A DNA stretch of 64,000 nt from positions 96,560-160,559 of the forward strand of contig JAMQGV010000004.1 of assembly GCA_025994075.1 (NCBI GenBank), read 5' to 3'. The stretch comes from Vicinamibacteria bacterium. Its GTDB lineage: Bacteria; Acidobacteriota; Vicinamibacteria; Fen-336. The notes below the pieces were generated by a model. It was not told the DNA's origin. It saw only the letters and a list, made by a program, of their open reading frames with translations, and made no database searches. Below, piece by piece: positions 8,429-19,566 of this stretch. The position numbers were made by a program, and so were the translations under genes. How positions within the stretch are numbered: the first letter of the stretch is position 1; each line of letters starts with the position of its first letter.

Positions 8429-9334
8429 ATGAAGCTCGCCTTCCACACCCTCGACGTCTTCACCGACCGGCCCTTCACCGGCAACCCGCTGGCGGTTTTT
8501 CCTCACGCCCCTGCCCTGTCCGACGCGCAGATGCAGACGATCGCGCGCGAGCTGAACCTCTCCGAGACCGTGTTCGTGCGGCCGCCGGAGCAGGGCGGGC
8601 TGGCGAAGCTGCGCATCTTCACGCCCGGCGCCGAGCTGCCGTTCGCGGGCCACCCGACGATCGGCACGGCGTTCCTGCTGGCCGGGCTCGGCCTGGCGCC
8701 GACGTCGGACGGCGAAGCCGAGATCGTGTTCGAGGAGGGCGTGGGCCCGATCCGCGTGCGCCTGCGCAGCAAGGGCGGCGAACTGCGCTTCGCGCAGCTC
8801 GAGGCCCGCGGGCCCGAGCTCGGACCGCGGCCGCCGCGGGTGCCGGCTCTGGCCGCGATGCTCGGCCTCGGCGAGGACGATCTCGACCACCCGACGCTCG
8901 GCCCGACGTTCGTCTCGGCGGGCGGGCGCTTCCTGGTGGTCCCGGTGCGCGACGTCGACGCCCTCGGCCGCGCGCGGCTGCAGATGGCCGAGTGGCAGCG
9001 CACGCTGGCCGAAGAGTGGTCGCCGCAGGTCTACGTGGTCGCGGGCGACCCCGACTTCCCCGAGCCGCTGCGGGTGCGCATGTTCGGGCCCGCCATCGGC
9101 ATCCCGGAGGACCCGGCGACGGGCGCCGCCGCGGTCGCGTTCGCGGGCCTGCTCGGCGTGCGTGACCCGCGGCCGGACGGCGTGCTGGCCTGGACGCTGT
9201 TGCAGGGGATCGAGATGGGGCGCCCGTCGCGGCTCGAGATCGAGGCCGTCAAGCGCGGTGGGGAAGTGGTGGCGACCCGCGTCGGCGGAACGGCGGTGCG
9301 GGTCTCCTCCGGCGAGATGGAGTGCCCCGCGTGA
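8429..9334 (+). CDS. PhzF-family epimerase/isomerase
   Basis: 301 residues. Typical PhzF features are the start FHTLDVFTDRPFTGNPLAVF, the catalytic glutamate in LNLSETVFV (about residue 45-50), LPFAGHPTIGTAFLL, and GIPEDPATGAAAVAF in the second half. The fold is like diaminopimelate epimerase. PhzF itself isomerises an intermediate of phenazine synthesis, but most homologues have unknown substrates and no other phz gene is present. It starts 13 bases after the cyclase gene and overlaps pdxT. Confidence 0.88.
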   Translation: MKLAFHTLDVFTDRPFTGNPLAVFPHAPALSDAQMQTIARELNLSETVFVRPPEQGGLAKLRIFTPGAELPFAGHPTIGTAFLLAGLGLAPTSDGEAEIVFEEGVGPIRVRLRSKGGELRFAQLEARGPELGPRPPRVPALAAMLGLGEDDLDHPTLGPTFVSAGGRFLVVPVRDVDALGRARLQMAEWQRTLAEEWSPQVYVVAGDPDFPEPLRVRMFGPAIGIPEDPATGAAAVAFAGLLGVRDPRPDGVLAWTLLQGIEMGRPSRLEIEAVKRGGEVVATRVGGTAVRVSSGEMECPA

Positions 9335-9900
9335 GCGCCAGCGTCGGCGTGCTCGCCCTGCAGGGCGACTACGAGGCGCACGCGAAGGCGCTCGCGCGCT
9401 GCGGCGCGTCGCCGCTCGAGATCCGCCGCGTGGCGCAGCTCGACGGGCTCGCGGGACTGGTCATCCCCGGCGGCGAGAGCACGACCCTGCTCAACCTGAT
9501 GCGCGACGAGCCGTGGTTCGAGGCGCTGCGCGCCTTCGACGCCCGCGGCGGCTCCGTGTTCGGCACCTGCGCCGGCGCCATCCTCGTGTCGCGCGAGGTG
9601 CGCCACCCGGCCCAGGACAGCCTCGCGCTGCTCGACGCCACGATCGAGCGCAACGCCTACGGCCGCCAGGTCGACTCGTTCGAAACCGAGCTCGCGGTCG
9701 CGGGGCTCGCTGCCCCGCTGGGCGTGGCGTTCATCCGCGCGCCGCGTTTCGTCGCGCTGGGCCCCGGCGTGGAGGTGCTCGCCACCCACGCCGACGCCCC
9801 GGTCCTGGTCCGCGAGGGCCGCGTGGTCGCCGCGACCTTCCACCCGGAGATCACCGGCGCCGACGGCCTTCACGCCTGGTGGCTGCGAACCCTCTCCTAG
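9331..9900 (+). CDS. pdxT: Pyridoxal 5'-phosphate synthase, glutaminase subunit PdxT
   Basis: 189 residues from the GTG at 9331, which overlaps the PhzF stop (GTGA) like other junctions in this operon. A GTG at 9322 would add three residues. It is a class I glutamine amidotransferase that feeds ammonia to PdxS. Seen are VLALQGDYEAH at the N-terminus, IPGGEST, the nucleophile Cys80 in GTCAGAIL, and the His/Glu pair in ATFHPEIT near the C-terminus. All three catalytic residues are present. Confidence 0.96.
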   Translation: MSASVGVLALQGDYEAHAKALARCGASPLEIRRVAQLDGLAGLVIPGGESTTLLNLMRDEPWFEALRAFDARGGSVFGTCAGAILVSREVRHPAQDSLALLDATIERNAYGRQVDSFETELAVAGLAAPLGVAFIRAPRFVALGPGVEVLATHADAPVLVREGRVVAATFHPEITGADGLHAWWLRTLS

Positions 9901-9936
9901 AGCCCTCGGCGAGCGCGGCCGCCCCTCTCGAAGTCC

Positions 9937-10164
9937 TTGACCGCGGCGTTCGCCGCGTCGTACCAAGCGTCCGTCCAGCCCCCTGAATGCCAGGCCTCCG
10001 GCACGAACTTCGGCAGCTCGGTGATCCACGTGTCGGCGCCGGGCGGCGACTTCGCCCTGCCGGGCAGCGCGCTCGTACACCTGGACGGCTCGGCACAGGA
10101 CAAGAAGGGCAACGACCCCGTCTACGGCAAGGGCTTCGTGAACGCGGGACGGGCCGTCCAGTAG
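9937..10164 (+). pseudogene. Remnant of a subtilisin-like (S8) serine protease
   Basis: The frame encodes about 75 residues. They begin SYQASVQPPE and run through NFGSSVIHVSAPGGDFALPG and then DPVYGKGFVNAGRAVQ before TAG. The first part matches the vApGG region before the active-site serine of subtilases. The second matches the YGxGxVNAxxAV end. The GTSMAxPH serine block that should lie between them is missing, as are the Asp and His boxes. No real start is visible. It looks like the decayed 3' end of a secreted protease gene with an internal deletion. The opposite strand is also open, but I read it as a shadow. Confidence 0.5.
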
Positions 10165-10188
10165 GCGACTCGTCGCGAGCGACGTGAG

Positions 10189-10222
10189 CGAGGGGAGGCC
10201 GGGCGCCTCCCCTCGCGTTCTT
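10189..10222 (+). terminator. Stem-loop terminator between the B6 locus and the convergent DinB-like gene
   Basis: CGAGGGGAGGC (10189-10199), a 5-base loop and GCCTCCCCTCG (10205-10215) form a perfect 11-bp stem. A weakly T-rich stretch (CGTTCTTCT) follows. It lies between two convergent genes and may serve both. Confidence 0.7.
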
Positions 10223-10226
10223 CTGC

Positions 10227-10733
10227 CTAGCCCTCCGCGGGGGCGTCGACACCGCCCCACAGGTTCATCGTGTTCAGCTCCTCGCGGCCGCAGGCCTTGA
10301 GGTACAGGAAGAGCTGGGTGCGGTAGGCGGCGCAGCCGCAGAGCACCACGTTCACGATGAACGACCCGCGCGAGGTCTTGCCCATGCCGAACGGGTCGAC
10401 CTCCCCGCGCATGTCCTCGTCCGAGAACGTGGCGAGCTGCTTCGCGTAGCCGTCCTTCTGCGCGGCGATCGCCGCCAGCGTCTCGTCGAAGCTGCGCGCC
10501 GCGGCCTTCTCCTCCTCCGCCGTCCACGCGGCCGAGTCGAAGACTCCCGTGCGCGCGGCCTCGATCAGCGCCGGGCCCATCATGCTCAGGTACTTCAGCA
10601 GCTCGAACGTGCTGCGCTGCTTCGGCGTCGGCCGGTAGTCGAGCTTCGCCGGGTCGATCTTGCCGGCGAGGTGCAGCAGGATGCGGACTTCGTTCTGCAG
10701 CGATGAGATCAGCTCGGCCTTCGTCAACACCAT
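10227..10733 (-). CDS. DinB-like/DUF1993-type four-helix protein
   Basis: 168 residues, mostly helical. It has an N-terminal LQNEVRILLHLAGKIDPAKLDYRPTP pattern and later RSFDETLAAIAAQKDGYAKQL. The KLDYRPTPKQRS element is shared with the neighbouring divergent gene (RLDYRPEPRSRS), so the two are probably paralogues of the DinB/YfiT superfamily. Members bind a divalent metal with a His triad and may act as thiol-dependent transferases. The His triad is not clear here: only His21 is obvious. AAAGGAGA precedes the ATG. Confidence 0.7.
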   Translation of the reverse strand: MVLTKAELISSLQNEVRILLHLAGKIDPAKLDYRPTPKQRSTFELLKYLSMMGPALIEAARTGVFDSAAWTAEEEKAAARSFDETLAAIAAQKDGYAKQLATFSDEDMRGEVDPFGMGKTSRGSFIVNVVLCGCAAYRTQLFLYLKACGREELNTMNLWGGVDAPAEG

Positions 10734-10800
10734 CGTCGTGGGTCTCCTTTGGACTGTCGGGAAGCGCGGACACTACCACGCGGCAGTCGGCGGAATCCGC

Positions 10801-10829
10801 TTGATTTTCGCTTTTCGTTTGCCTATCTT
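10801..10829 (+). promoter_or_regulatory. Promoter of the DinB-like gene at 10864
   Basis: TTGATT (10801-10806), a 17-base spacer and TATCTT (10824-10829) make a good sigma-70 type promoter in an AT-rich island between two divergent genes. A purine-rich GGGGGAG ribosome site lies ten bases ahead of the ATG. Confidence 0.65.
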
Positions 10830-10863
10830 GTCCCCATCCGAAAACACGGGGGAGTGAGGCGTC

Positions 10864-11352
10864 ATGAATAACCGCGAGTTCTGTCTGTCCCGCCGCAAGG
10901 CGGAGTTCGCCGCCTTCCAGCGCGTGCTGAAGGCGGTCCCGACCGACCGTCTGGACTACCGGCCCGAGCCGCGCTCGCGCAGCGCCGCCGCGCTGACCTG
11001 GCTGCTGGCCGAGGAAGAGGCGTCGCTGGTGACGCTGATCGACACCGGCCGCATCGAGTGGAAGGAGACGGCGCCGCCGGCCGACTACGCGCAGACGGTC
11101 GCCCTCTTCGAGAAGAGCTACGAGGCGGTCAACGAGCGGCTGGCGAAGATGGACGACGCGGCCTGGGAGCGCAAGGTCAGCTTCGTCGTCGAGGGCATGC
11201 CGGAACCGTGGACCGACACGCTGGCCGAGTTCGTGTGGGGCTTCCTGTTCGACGAGGTCCACCACCGCGGGCAGCTCAGCACCTACCTGCGCCCGATGGG
11301 CGGCAAGGTGCCGTCGATCTACGGGCCCTCGGCGGATTCGAGCCCGGCCTAG
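10864..11352 (+). CDS. DinB-family protein
   Basis: 162 residues. It has an FAAFQRVLKAVPTDRLDYRPEPRSRSAAAL N-terminal helix-turn, of which PEPRSRS resembles the neighbour. The C-terminal FLFDEVHHRGQLSTYLRPMGGKVPSIYG is the classic DinB-family ending with the metal-binding HHRGQ. Most DinB family proteins are metal-dependent enzymes of unknown substrate, linked to thiol transfer. It is transcribed divergently from the related gene at 10227-10733. Confidence 0.85.
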   Translation: MNNREFCLSRRKAEFAAFQRVLKAVPTDRLDYRPEPRSRSAAALTWLLAEEEASLVTLIDTGRIEWKETAPPADYAQTVALFEKSYEAVNERLAKMDDAAWERKVSFVVEGMPEPWTDTLAEFVWGFLFDEVHHRGQLSTYLRPMGGKVPSIYGPSADSSPA

Positions 11353-11402
11353 CGGTCCGGCGAGGGGGCGGCCTCGGCGCGGTCTACCATCTCCACGTGC
11401 CG

Positions 11403-11771
11403 ATGGCCGCCCCGCCGCCTCGCCTCCCTGCAGGGCCGCAACTTCGGTACCGCCTACACCGGCTCCTGGACCGCGGCGCGCCGCGCGCCGTGGCTGCACG
11501 CGCTCGCGCTGTGGCCGCACGGCAGCACGTGGGGCGGCGGCGGGTACTTCGCCGGCAAGCGGGAGGTGAACTCTGCTTCACGCGCGCGGGACGCCTGCTG
11601 CGCTACCGCCGCGGCCGCGAAGTGGTGATCGCGGACCTGCGCGAACTGACGCCGGGCCCGCAGCCGGCGCCCAACTGGGCGCGGCGACCGCTCGCGCCGC
11701 TGCGCAGGAAGGCCGCGCCACGCGGCCGCGGAGCCCGCTCTAGCGGAAAGCCTGGAACGCGATCAGCGTGA
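11403..11771 (+). pseudogene. Frameshifted gene of unknown function
   Basis: A convincing protein can be read only by changing frame. One frame (11428 to about 11560) gives LQGRNFGTAYTGSWTAARRA, then ALWPHGSTWGGGGYFAGKRE. From about 11565 the adjacent frame gives ELCFTRAGRLLRYRRGREVV and IADLRELTPGP, ending past 11740. A TCTACCAT box and an ATG at 11403 lie upstream but in the second frame. At least one and probably two shifts separate start from end. It could be a decayed gene or a sequencing error. The family is not recognised. The 3' part overlaps the RAM-domain gene on the other strand. Confidence 0.4.
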
Positions 11772-11982
11772 AGGTGTCGCGCACGCCGGGCAGCCGCTGC
11801 AGCGACTCGGTCACGAAGTGGCCGGCGTCGCGGCCCGGGGCCAGCACGCACTTGACGAGCAGGTCGTACTGCCCCGAGGTCGACCACACCTCGGACGCCT
11901 CCTCGACGCGGTCGGCGATCGCGGCCGCTACCTCGTAGGCGCGGCCGAGCTCGCACTTCACCATCACGAAGATCGTGCTCAT
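11740..11982 (-). CDS. Stand-alone Lrp/AsnC ligand-binding (RAM) domain protein
   Basis: 80 residues forming a single alpha-beta RAM domain: IFVMVKCELGRAYEVAAAIA, WSTSGQYDLLVKC, LPGVRDTFTLIAF. There is no DNA-binding helix-turn-helix. Such small proteins bind amino acids or modulate full Lrp regulators through shared oligomers. A TAGAAT box ends nine bases before the ATG and overlaps the stop codon of the DUF72 gene, which is upstream on the same strand. Confidence 0.88.
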   Translation of the reverse strand: MSTIFVMVKCELGRAYEVAAAIADRVEEASEVWSTSGQYDLLVKCVLAPGRDAGHFVTESLQRLPGVRDTFTLIAFQAFR

Positions 11983-11994
11983 GGCTCGACGATT

Positions 11995-13056
11995 CTAAGG
12001 CGCGCCGGTCGCGGCCAGCGCCTCCGCCAGCCCGCGGATGGTGAGTGGCGACGAACCCTCGGCCTTGTTGTTGACGAGAACGTAGGCCGGCAGCCGCCGG
12101 GCGAGCGCCGCGCGGCACAGCGCCACGACCTCGCGGCGCATCGCCGGGTCGGGCGCGTGCAGCCGGTCGAACGGCTCGAACGCGTCCTTCTGCGCCTCGT
12201 ACCGCGCGCCGGGCGGCAGCAGCAGGCGGACCAGCAGGAAGCGCGCGCCGTCCATCGGCACCGCCCGCTCCTGCGCGGCGGGGCGCGGCATGTGGCTCCA
12301 GTAGCTGTAGACGTGGGCGACGCGGTGGCGGGCCAGCACCTGGCGGTAGAGCGGCGAAAGCCAGGCCGGGTGGCGCAGTTCGACGGCGTAGTCGAAGCCC
12401 GCCGGCAGCCGGCCCAGGAACTCGTCGAGCTGCTCCGCGAAGGCGCGCGGCGGCAGCTCGAGCGGGAAGCGCGGCGCGGGGAACTCGAGGATCAGCGGCC
12501 CGAGGTGGCCGGCGAAGCAGCGGTGGGCGGGGCCGATCAGCTCCTCCTCGAGGCGCGCGGCGTTCAGGAAGTCGGGATTGGGGCGGACCTCGCGCTTGTG
12601 GGGGAGCTGGATCGAGGTCACCGCGGCGGGCGCCTTGAGCGCGCAGCGGAAGCCGGGCGGGAGCTGCGAAGCGTAGCGGTCGAAGTCGGCCTCGGGCACC
12701 GGCGCGTAGTACGAACGGTCGATCTCGACCGTGCGCAGCAGCGGATGCCGCGAGTACTCGGCAAGCCCGTCGTGAGCCAGGTCGCTCGCCTTGCGCTCCC
12801 TCGAGTAGACGAGCCCCGCCCAGCCCGGGAACGCCCACGAGCAGGTCCCGAAGCGCACATCGCCCGGCAGCCGTGCCGCCAGCGCACGCAGCGCGGCGAG
12901 GTCGGGCAGGTCGGCCGGCCGGTGAGTCCCATCCGACGCAGCCCCCATGGGACCGGCTCCGGATTCATCCCGGCAGACAGGCGCCGCCGGGCCGGTCGCG
13001 CGCGGAGCGGGCTCCGCCCCGGTCCCGAAGAGGTCGAGCTGCCGCGGCCGCGCCAC
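11995..13056 (-). CDS. DUF72-domain protein (YecE-like TIM barrel)
   Basis: 353 residues. The DUF72 barrel begins near residue 70 with FGTCSWAFPGWAGLVYS and continues with a YDRYASQLPPGFRCALKAP-like strand, FLGPL-type strands, a VELRHPAWLSP strand and a C-terminal YVLVNNKAEGSSP. The biochemical role is unknown. The first ~65 residues are a low-complexity linker rich in Ala/Pro/Arg. Within it, 12932-12955 carries a 24-base sequence that recurs near the right end of the window (63909-63932), as if a short repeat had been inserted in frame. Confidence 0.85.
   Translation of the reverse strand: MARPRQLDLFGTGAEPAPRATGPAAPVCRDESGAGPMGAASDGTHRPADLPDLAALRALAARLPGDVRFGTCSWAFPGWAGLVYSRERKASDLAHDGLAEYSRHPLLRTVEIDRSYYAPVPEADFDRYASQLPPGFRCALKAPAAVTSIQLPHKREVRPNPDFLNAARLEEELIGPAHRCFAGHLGPLILEFPAPRFPLELPPRAFAEQLDEFLGRLPAGFDYAVELRHPAWLSPLYRQVLARHRVAHVYSYWSHMPRPAAQERAVPMDGARFLLVRLLLPPGARYEAQKDAFEPFDRLHAPDPAMRREVVALCRAALARRLPAYVLVNNKAEGSSPLTIRGLAEALAATGAP
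12932..12955 (-). repeat. Copy of a dispersed 24-bp sequence inside the DUF72 gene
   Basis: The minus-strand sequence here matches plus-strand 63909-63932 at 23 of 24 positions. The core is CGGTCCCATGGGGGCT, centred on the palindrome CCCATGGG. The two copies lie in different genes and, relative to the genes, in opposite orientations. Shared protein ancestry therefore cannot explain the match. Confidence 0.6.
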
Positions 13057-13135
13057 GCCCCATTCTCGCGCCAGGCGGCGGGTCAGGCCTCCGGGAGGCC
13101 GCCTGCGGGGCCGGGACTAGAATCGACAGGGAACC

Positions 13136-13447
13136 ATGGCGAGGCGACCCGAGTCGCAGGGCGACGTCCAGGAGAAGACGCGCACGAGGACGGCGAAGCC
13201 GCCGCTCTTCAAGGTGCTGCTCCACAACGACGACTACACGACGATGGAGTTCGTGGTCCACGTGCTGGAGTCGATCTTCGACAAGTCGCCGGCCGAGGCC
13301 CACCGCGTCATGATGCACGTGCACAACCAGGGCGTCGGGGTCTGCGGCACCTATACTTTCGAGATCGCGGAGACCAAGGTCGACCGCGTCCACGAGGAGG
13401 CGCGCGAGGCCGGCTACCCGCTGCGCGCGACCCTGGAGGAGGAGTAG
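13136..13447 (+). CDS. clpS: ATP-dependent Clp protease adaptor ClpS
   Basis: 103 residues. It delivers N-degron substrates to ClpA. The core reads [20 protein letters not shown], with the [11 protein letters not shown] substrate-pocket motif, and then [19 protein letters not shown]. The N-terminal ~22 residues are the flexible arm that enters ClpA. A TAGAAT box lies 12 bases ahead of the ATG. The stop codon directly abuts the clpA start. Confidence 0.96.
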   Translation: MARRPESQGDVQEKTRTRTAKPPLFKVLLHNDDYTTMEFVVHVLESIFDKSPAEAHRVMMHVHNQGVGVCGTYTFEIAETKVDRVHEEAREAGYPLRATLEEE

Positions 13448-15780
13448 GTGTTCAGCGCGGCCCTCGAACGCGTGCTGGTGGTGGCCTCGCGCGAGGCCGT
13501 CGCCCGCCGCCACGCCTACCTGACGCTCGAGCACCTGCTCTACGCGCTCGCCAACGACCCCGGCGGCGAGCAGATCCTGGGCAGCTCCGGCGCCGACGTC
13601 GAGCGGCTGCGCCGCGACCTCAAGGCGTTCCTCGAGGAGCACGTCGAGCGCCAGCCGGACGGCTCGCGGCGACGGCCGCCCGAGCAGACCGTCGCGTTCC
13701 GCCGCGCGCTGCAGACGGCCGTGCTGCACGTGCAGAGCGCCGGCAAGCAGGAGGCCGACCTCGGCGACATCCTGGCGGCGATGCTGGCCCAGCCGCGCTC
13801 CCACGCGGCCGACCTGCTCGGGCAGCAGGGGGTCAGCCGGCTCGACGTCCTGAACTACATCTCGCACGGCATCTCGCGCACCCCGGCGGTGCCCGCAGAG
13901 CCGACGCCGGGCGGCGGAGCCGCGGCCGGCGAAGGCGAAGAGGGCCCGGCGGCCGCGCGCGAGCCGCTCGTCGCCTACTCCGTCAACCTGACGGAGAAGG
14001 CGCGCGCGGGCCAGCTCGACCCGCTGATCGGCCGCCAGCGCGAGCTGACGCGGGCGATGGAGATCCTGTGCCGGCGGCGCAAGAACAACCCGGTGTTCGT
14101 CGGCGACCCGGGCGTCGGCAAGACCGCGCTCGTCGAGGGACTCGCCCAGCGCCTCCTGCAGGACGACGTGCCCGAGGTCCTGAAGGGCGTCGAGGTCTTC
14201 GCGCTCGACACCGGATCGCTGCTGGCCGGGACCCGCTACCGTGGCGACTTCGAGGAGCGCTTCAAGGCGCTGATCGCCGCGCTCAAGAAGCGCGGCAAGC
14301 CGATCCTGTTCGTCGACGAGCTGCACACGATGGTGGGCGCCGGCGCCACGACGGGCGGCACCATGGACCTCGCCAACCTGATCAAGCCGATCCTCACCGA
14401 AGGCGAGATCCGGCTGCTGGGCGCCACCACCTTCGAGGAGTTCAAGCACATCGAGAAGGACCGCGCGCTGTTCCGCCGCGTCCAGAAGATCGCCGTCGAG
14501 GAACCGTCGCTCGAGGAGTCGGTGCGCATCCTCGAGGGGCTGCGGCCGCGCTACGAGAAGCACCACGGGGTGACCTACACGAAGGGCGCGCTGGAGGCGG
14601 CGGCCAAGCTGGCCCAGCGACACCTGCGCGATTTCCGCCTGCCCGACGGCGCGATCGACGTGCTCGACGAGGCCGGCGCCAAGCTGCGCCTGGCGGCGGC
14701 ACCCGACGCGCCCACGAACGTCGACGTGCCCGAGATCGAACGCGTGATCGCCCACATGGCGCGCATTCCCGAGAAGCAGGCCTCGACGTCCGACAAGGAG
14801 CGGCTGCGCACGCTCGAGGAGTCGCTGCAGCGGGTGGTCTTCGGCCAGGAGGCGGCGGTCGCCCAGGTCGCGCGCGCGATCAAGCGCTCGCGCGCCGGGC
14901 TGGCGCCGCCCGAGCGGCCCGCGGGCTGCTTCCTGTTCACGGGCCCCACCGGCGTCGGCAAGACCGAGCTCGCCAAGCAGCTCGCCCGCCACCTCGGCAA
15001 CGAGTTCCTGCGCTACGACATGTCGGAGTACATGGAGAAGCACGCGGTGGCGCGGCTGATCGGCGCGCCCCCGGGCTACGTCGGCTTCGAGCAGGGCGGG
15101 CTGCTGGTCGACGCCGTGCGCCAGCACCCCTACGCGGTCGTGCTGCTCGACGAGATCGAGAAGGCCCACCCCGACATCTACAACATCCTGCTGCAGGTGA
15201 TGGACCACGCGACGCTGACCGACAACAGCGGCCGCAAGGCGGACTTCCGCCAGGTGATCCTGATCATGACCAGCAACGCCGGCTCGCGGGAGATGGCGCA
15301 GAAGCTGATCGGCATCGGCCGCGACGACGCCAAGGAGCAGGGCGCCCAGGGCAAGCACGCGATCGAGAAGCTGTTCTCGCCCGAGTTCCGCAACCGGCTC
15401 GACGCGATCGTCACCTTCGCCCCGCTGACCCCGGCGGCGATGGAGACGATCGTCGAGAAGTTCGTGCTCGAGCTGGAGGCGCAGCTCCGCGAGCGCAAGG
15501 TGGCGATCACCCTGCTGCCCGAGGCTCGCGCTTACCTGGCGCAGAAGGGCTTCGACCCGCGGATGGGCGCGCGGCCGCTGGGGCGCGTGATCCAGGCCGA
15601 GGTGCGCGACCGGCTGACCGACGAGATCCTGTTCGGCGCCCTCGAGCACGGCGGCGAGGTGACGCTGGGCATGGAGGAGGGCGTCCTGCACTTCGCCTTC
15701 GCACCGAGCGCGGCCGTCGAGGAGCCCGATGCAGGCGCGGCACCGCCGAACCCGCCGTCGCCGCCCGAGAAGCTGACGCC

Positions 15781-15784
<4 letters not shown>
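13448..15784 (+). CDS. clpA: ATP-dependent Clp protease ATP-binding subunit ClpA
   Basis: 778 residues from a GTG touching the clpS stop. It is an AAA+ unfoldase that feeds ClpP. Domains: Clp-N repeats (about 1-145), an acidic linker, AAA-1 with GDPGVGKT at about 219-226 and FVDELHTM, and AAA-2 with GPTGVGKTELAK near 505 and LLDEIEKAHPDI. The D2-small domain follows. The AAA-2 region lacks any ClpB-type middle coiled coil, which agrees with ClpA. The ClpP-docking loop is expected in AAA-2. No clpP is in the window. The 3' end overlaps the histidine kinase start. Confidence 0.95.
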
Positions 15785-18701
<2,917 letters not shown>

Positions 18702-18716
18702 GCCGGCGCGAGCCGA

Positions 18717-19514
18717 TCACTTCCGACGCTGGCGGGCGGCCTCGAAGAGCACGATGCCGGCGGCGACGCCGACGTTGAGGCTCTCGGCGCGGCCTGCCAG
18801 CGGAATGCGCAGGGTCAGGTCGGCCGCGCGCAGCAGCTCGTCCGCGAGGCCGGCTCCCTCGTTGCCGAAGAGCAGCGCCGTCGGCCGGCGCAGGTCGGCC
18901 TCGTCCCACGACTGCACCGCGTCGGCCGCCGTGGCCGCCACCCGCACGCCACGCGACTTGAGCCGCGCCACGACGTCCGGGGTCTCGACGCCGCGGACGT
19001 GGGGCAGGCGCAACGCGCTGCCCATCGATCCACGCAGCGCCTTCCAGCCGAAGGGATCGGCACAGCCGGCGGTCAGGTAGGCGCCGGTCGCGCCGGCGGC
19101 CTCCGCCGTGCGCAGCAGGCCGCCGAGGTTGCCCGGGTCCTGGACGCCGACCGCGACGACGATCAGCGGCACGCCCGCGAACAACGCGGCCTCCTCGAAA
19201 GCGGGCCTCTGCGCGATCGCCAGCAGGCCCTGGTTGGTCTCGGCGGACGACAGCGACGACAGGAGCTCCTCGCTCATCGAGCGCACCGGCACCCCGCGCG
19301 CGGCCAGCTCGCGCAGCACCCGCGCCCCGCGCGGCGAGCGCTCGGCCCGCGGCGAAGCCGCCGCTTCCCGGACCTCGACACCCGAGAGCAGCGCCTCCTC
19401 GACCAGCTTCGGTCCCTCGAGCAGGGCCAGCTCGGAGGCCGCGGCGTGCTCGCGCAGCTCGCGCAGCCTGCGGAACAGCGGGTTGCTGCGGCTGCGAATC
19501 GTCTCGACGTCCAT
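18717..19514 (-). CDS. SpoU/TrmH-family RNA 2'-O-methyltransferase
   Basis: 265 residues from the ATG at 19514. The open frame continues upstream, but nothing before this looks coding. An N-terminal substrate-binding domain (about 1-100, NPLFRRLRELREH) precedes the knotted SPOUT domain with motif 1 (QDPGNLGGLLRTAEAAGA), motif 2 (LLFGNEGAGL) and motif 3 (SLNVGVAAGIVLFE). It methylates rRNA or tRNA ribose using SAM. The exact target nucleotide cannot be told from sequence. It is divergent from greA with 52 bases between the starts. Confidence 0.9.
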   Translation of the reverse strand: MDVETIRSRSNPLFRRLRELREHAAASELALLEGPKLVEEALLSGVEVREAAASPRAERSPRGARVLRELAARGVPVRSMSEELLSSLSSAETNQGLLAIAQRPAFEEAALFAGVPLIVVAVGVQDPGNLGGLLRTAEAAGATGAYLTAGCADPFGWKALRGSMGSALRLPHVRGVETPDVVARLKSRGVRVAATAADAVQSWDEADLRRPTALLFGNEGAGLADELLRAADLTLRIPLAGRAESLNVGVAAGIVLFEAARQRRK

Positions 19515-19566
19515 GCTTTTCGGCCGTTTTCCGCTAGGATGGAGTTTTCCGGGGCGAAACCGACCG

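Noticed and set aside
8429..9334. Phenazine biosynthesis locus
   Set aside because: Only a PhzF-family gene is present; no phzB, D, E or G is nearby, and most PhzF homologues are unrelated to phenazines.
9897..10112. Minus-strand frame reading WITELPKFVPEAWHSGGW-like text
   Set aside because: It looks fairly protein-like, but the plus strand matches subtilase motifs better and no ribosome site supports the minus start. I kept the plus-strand remnant.
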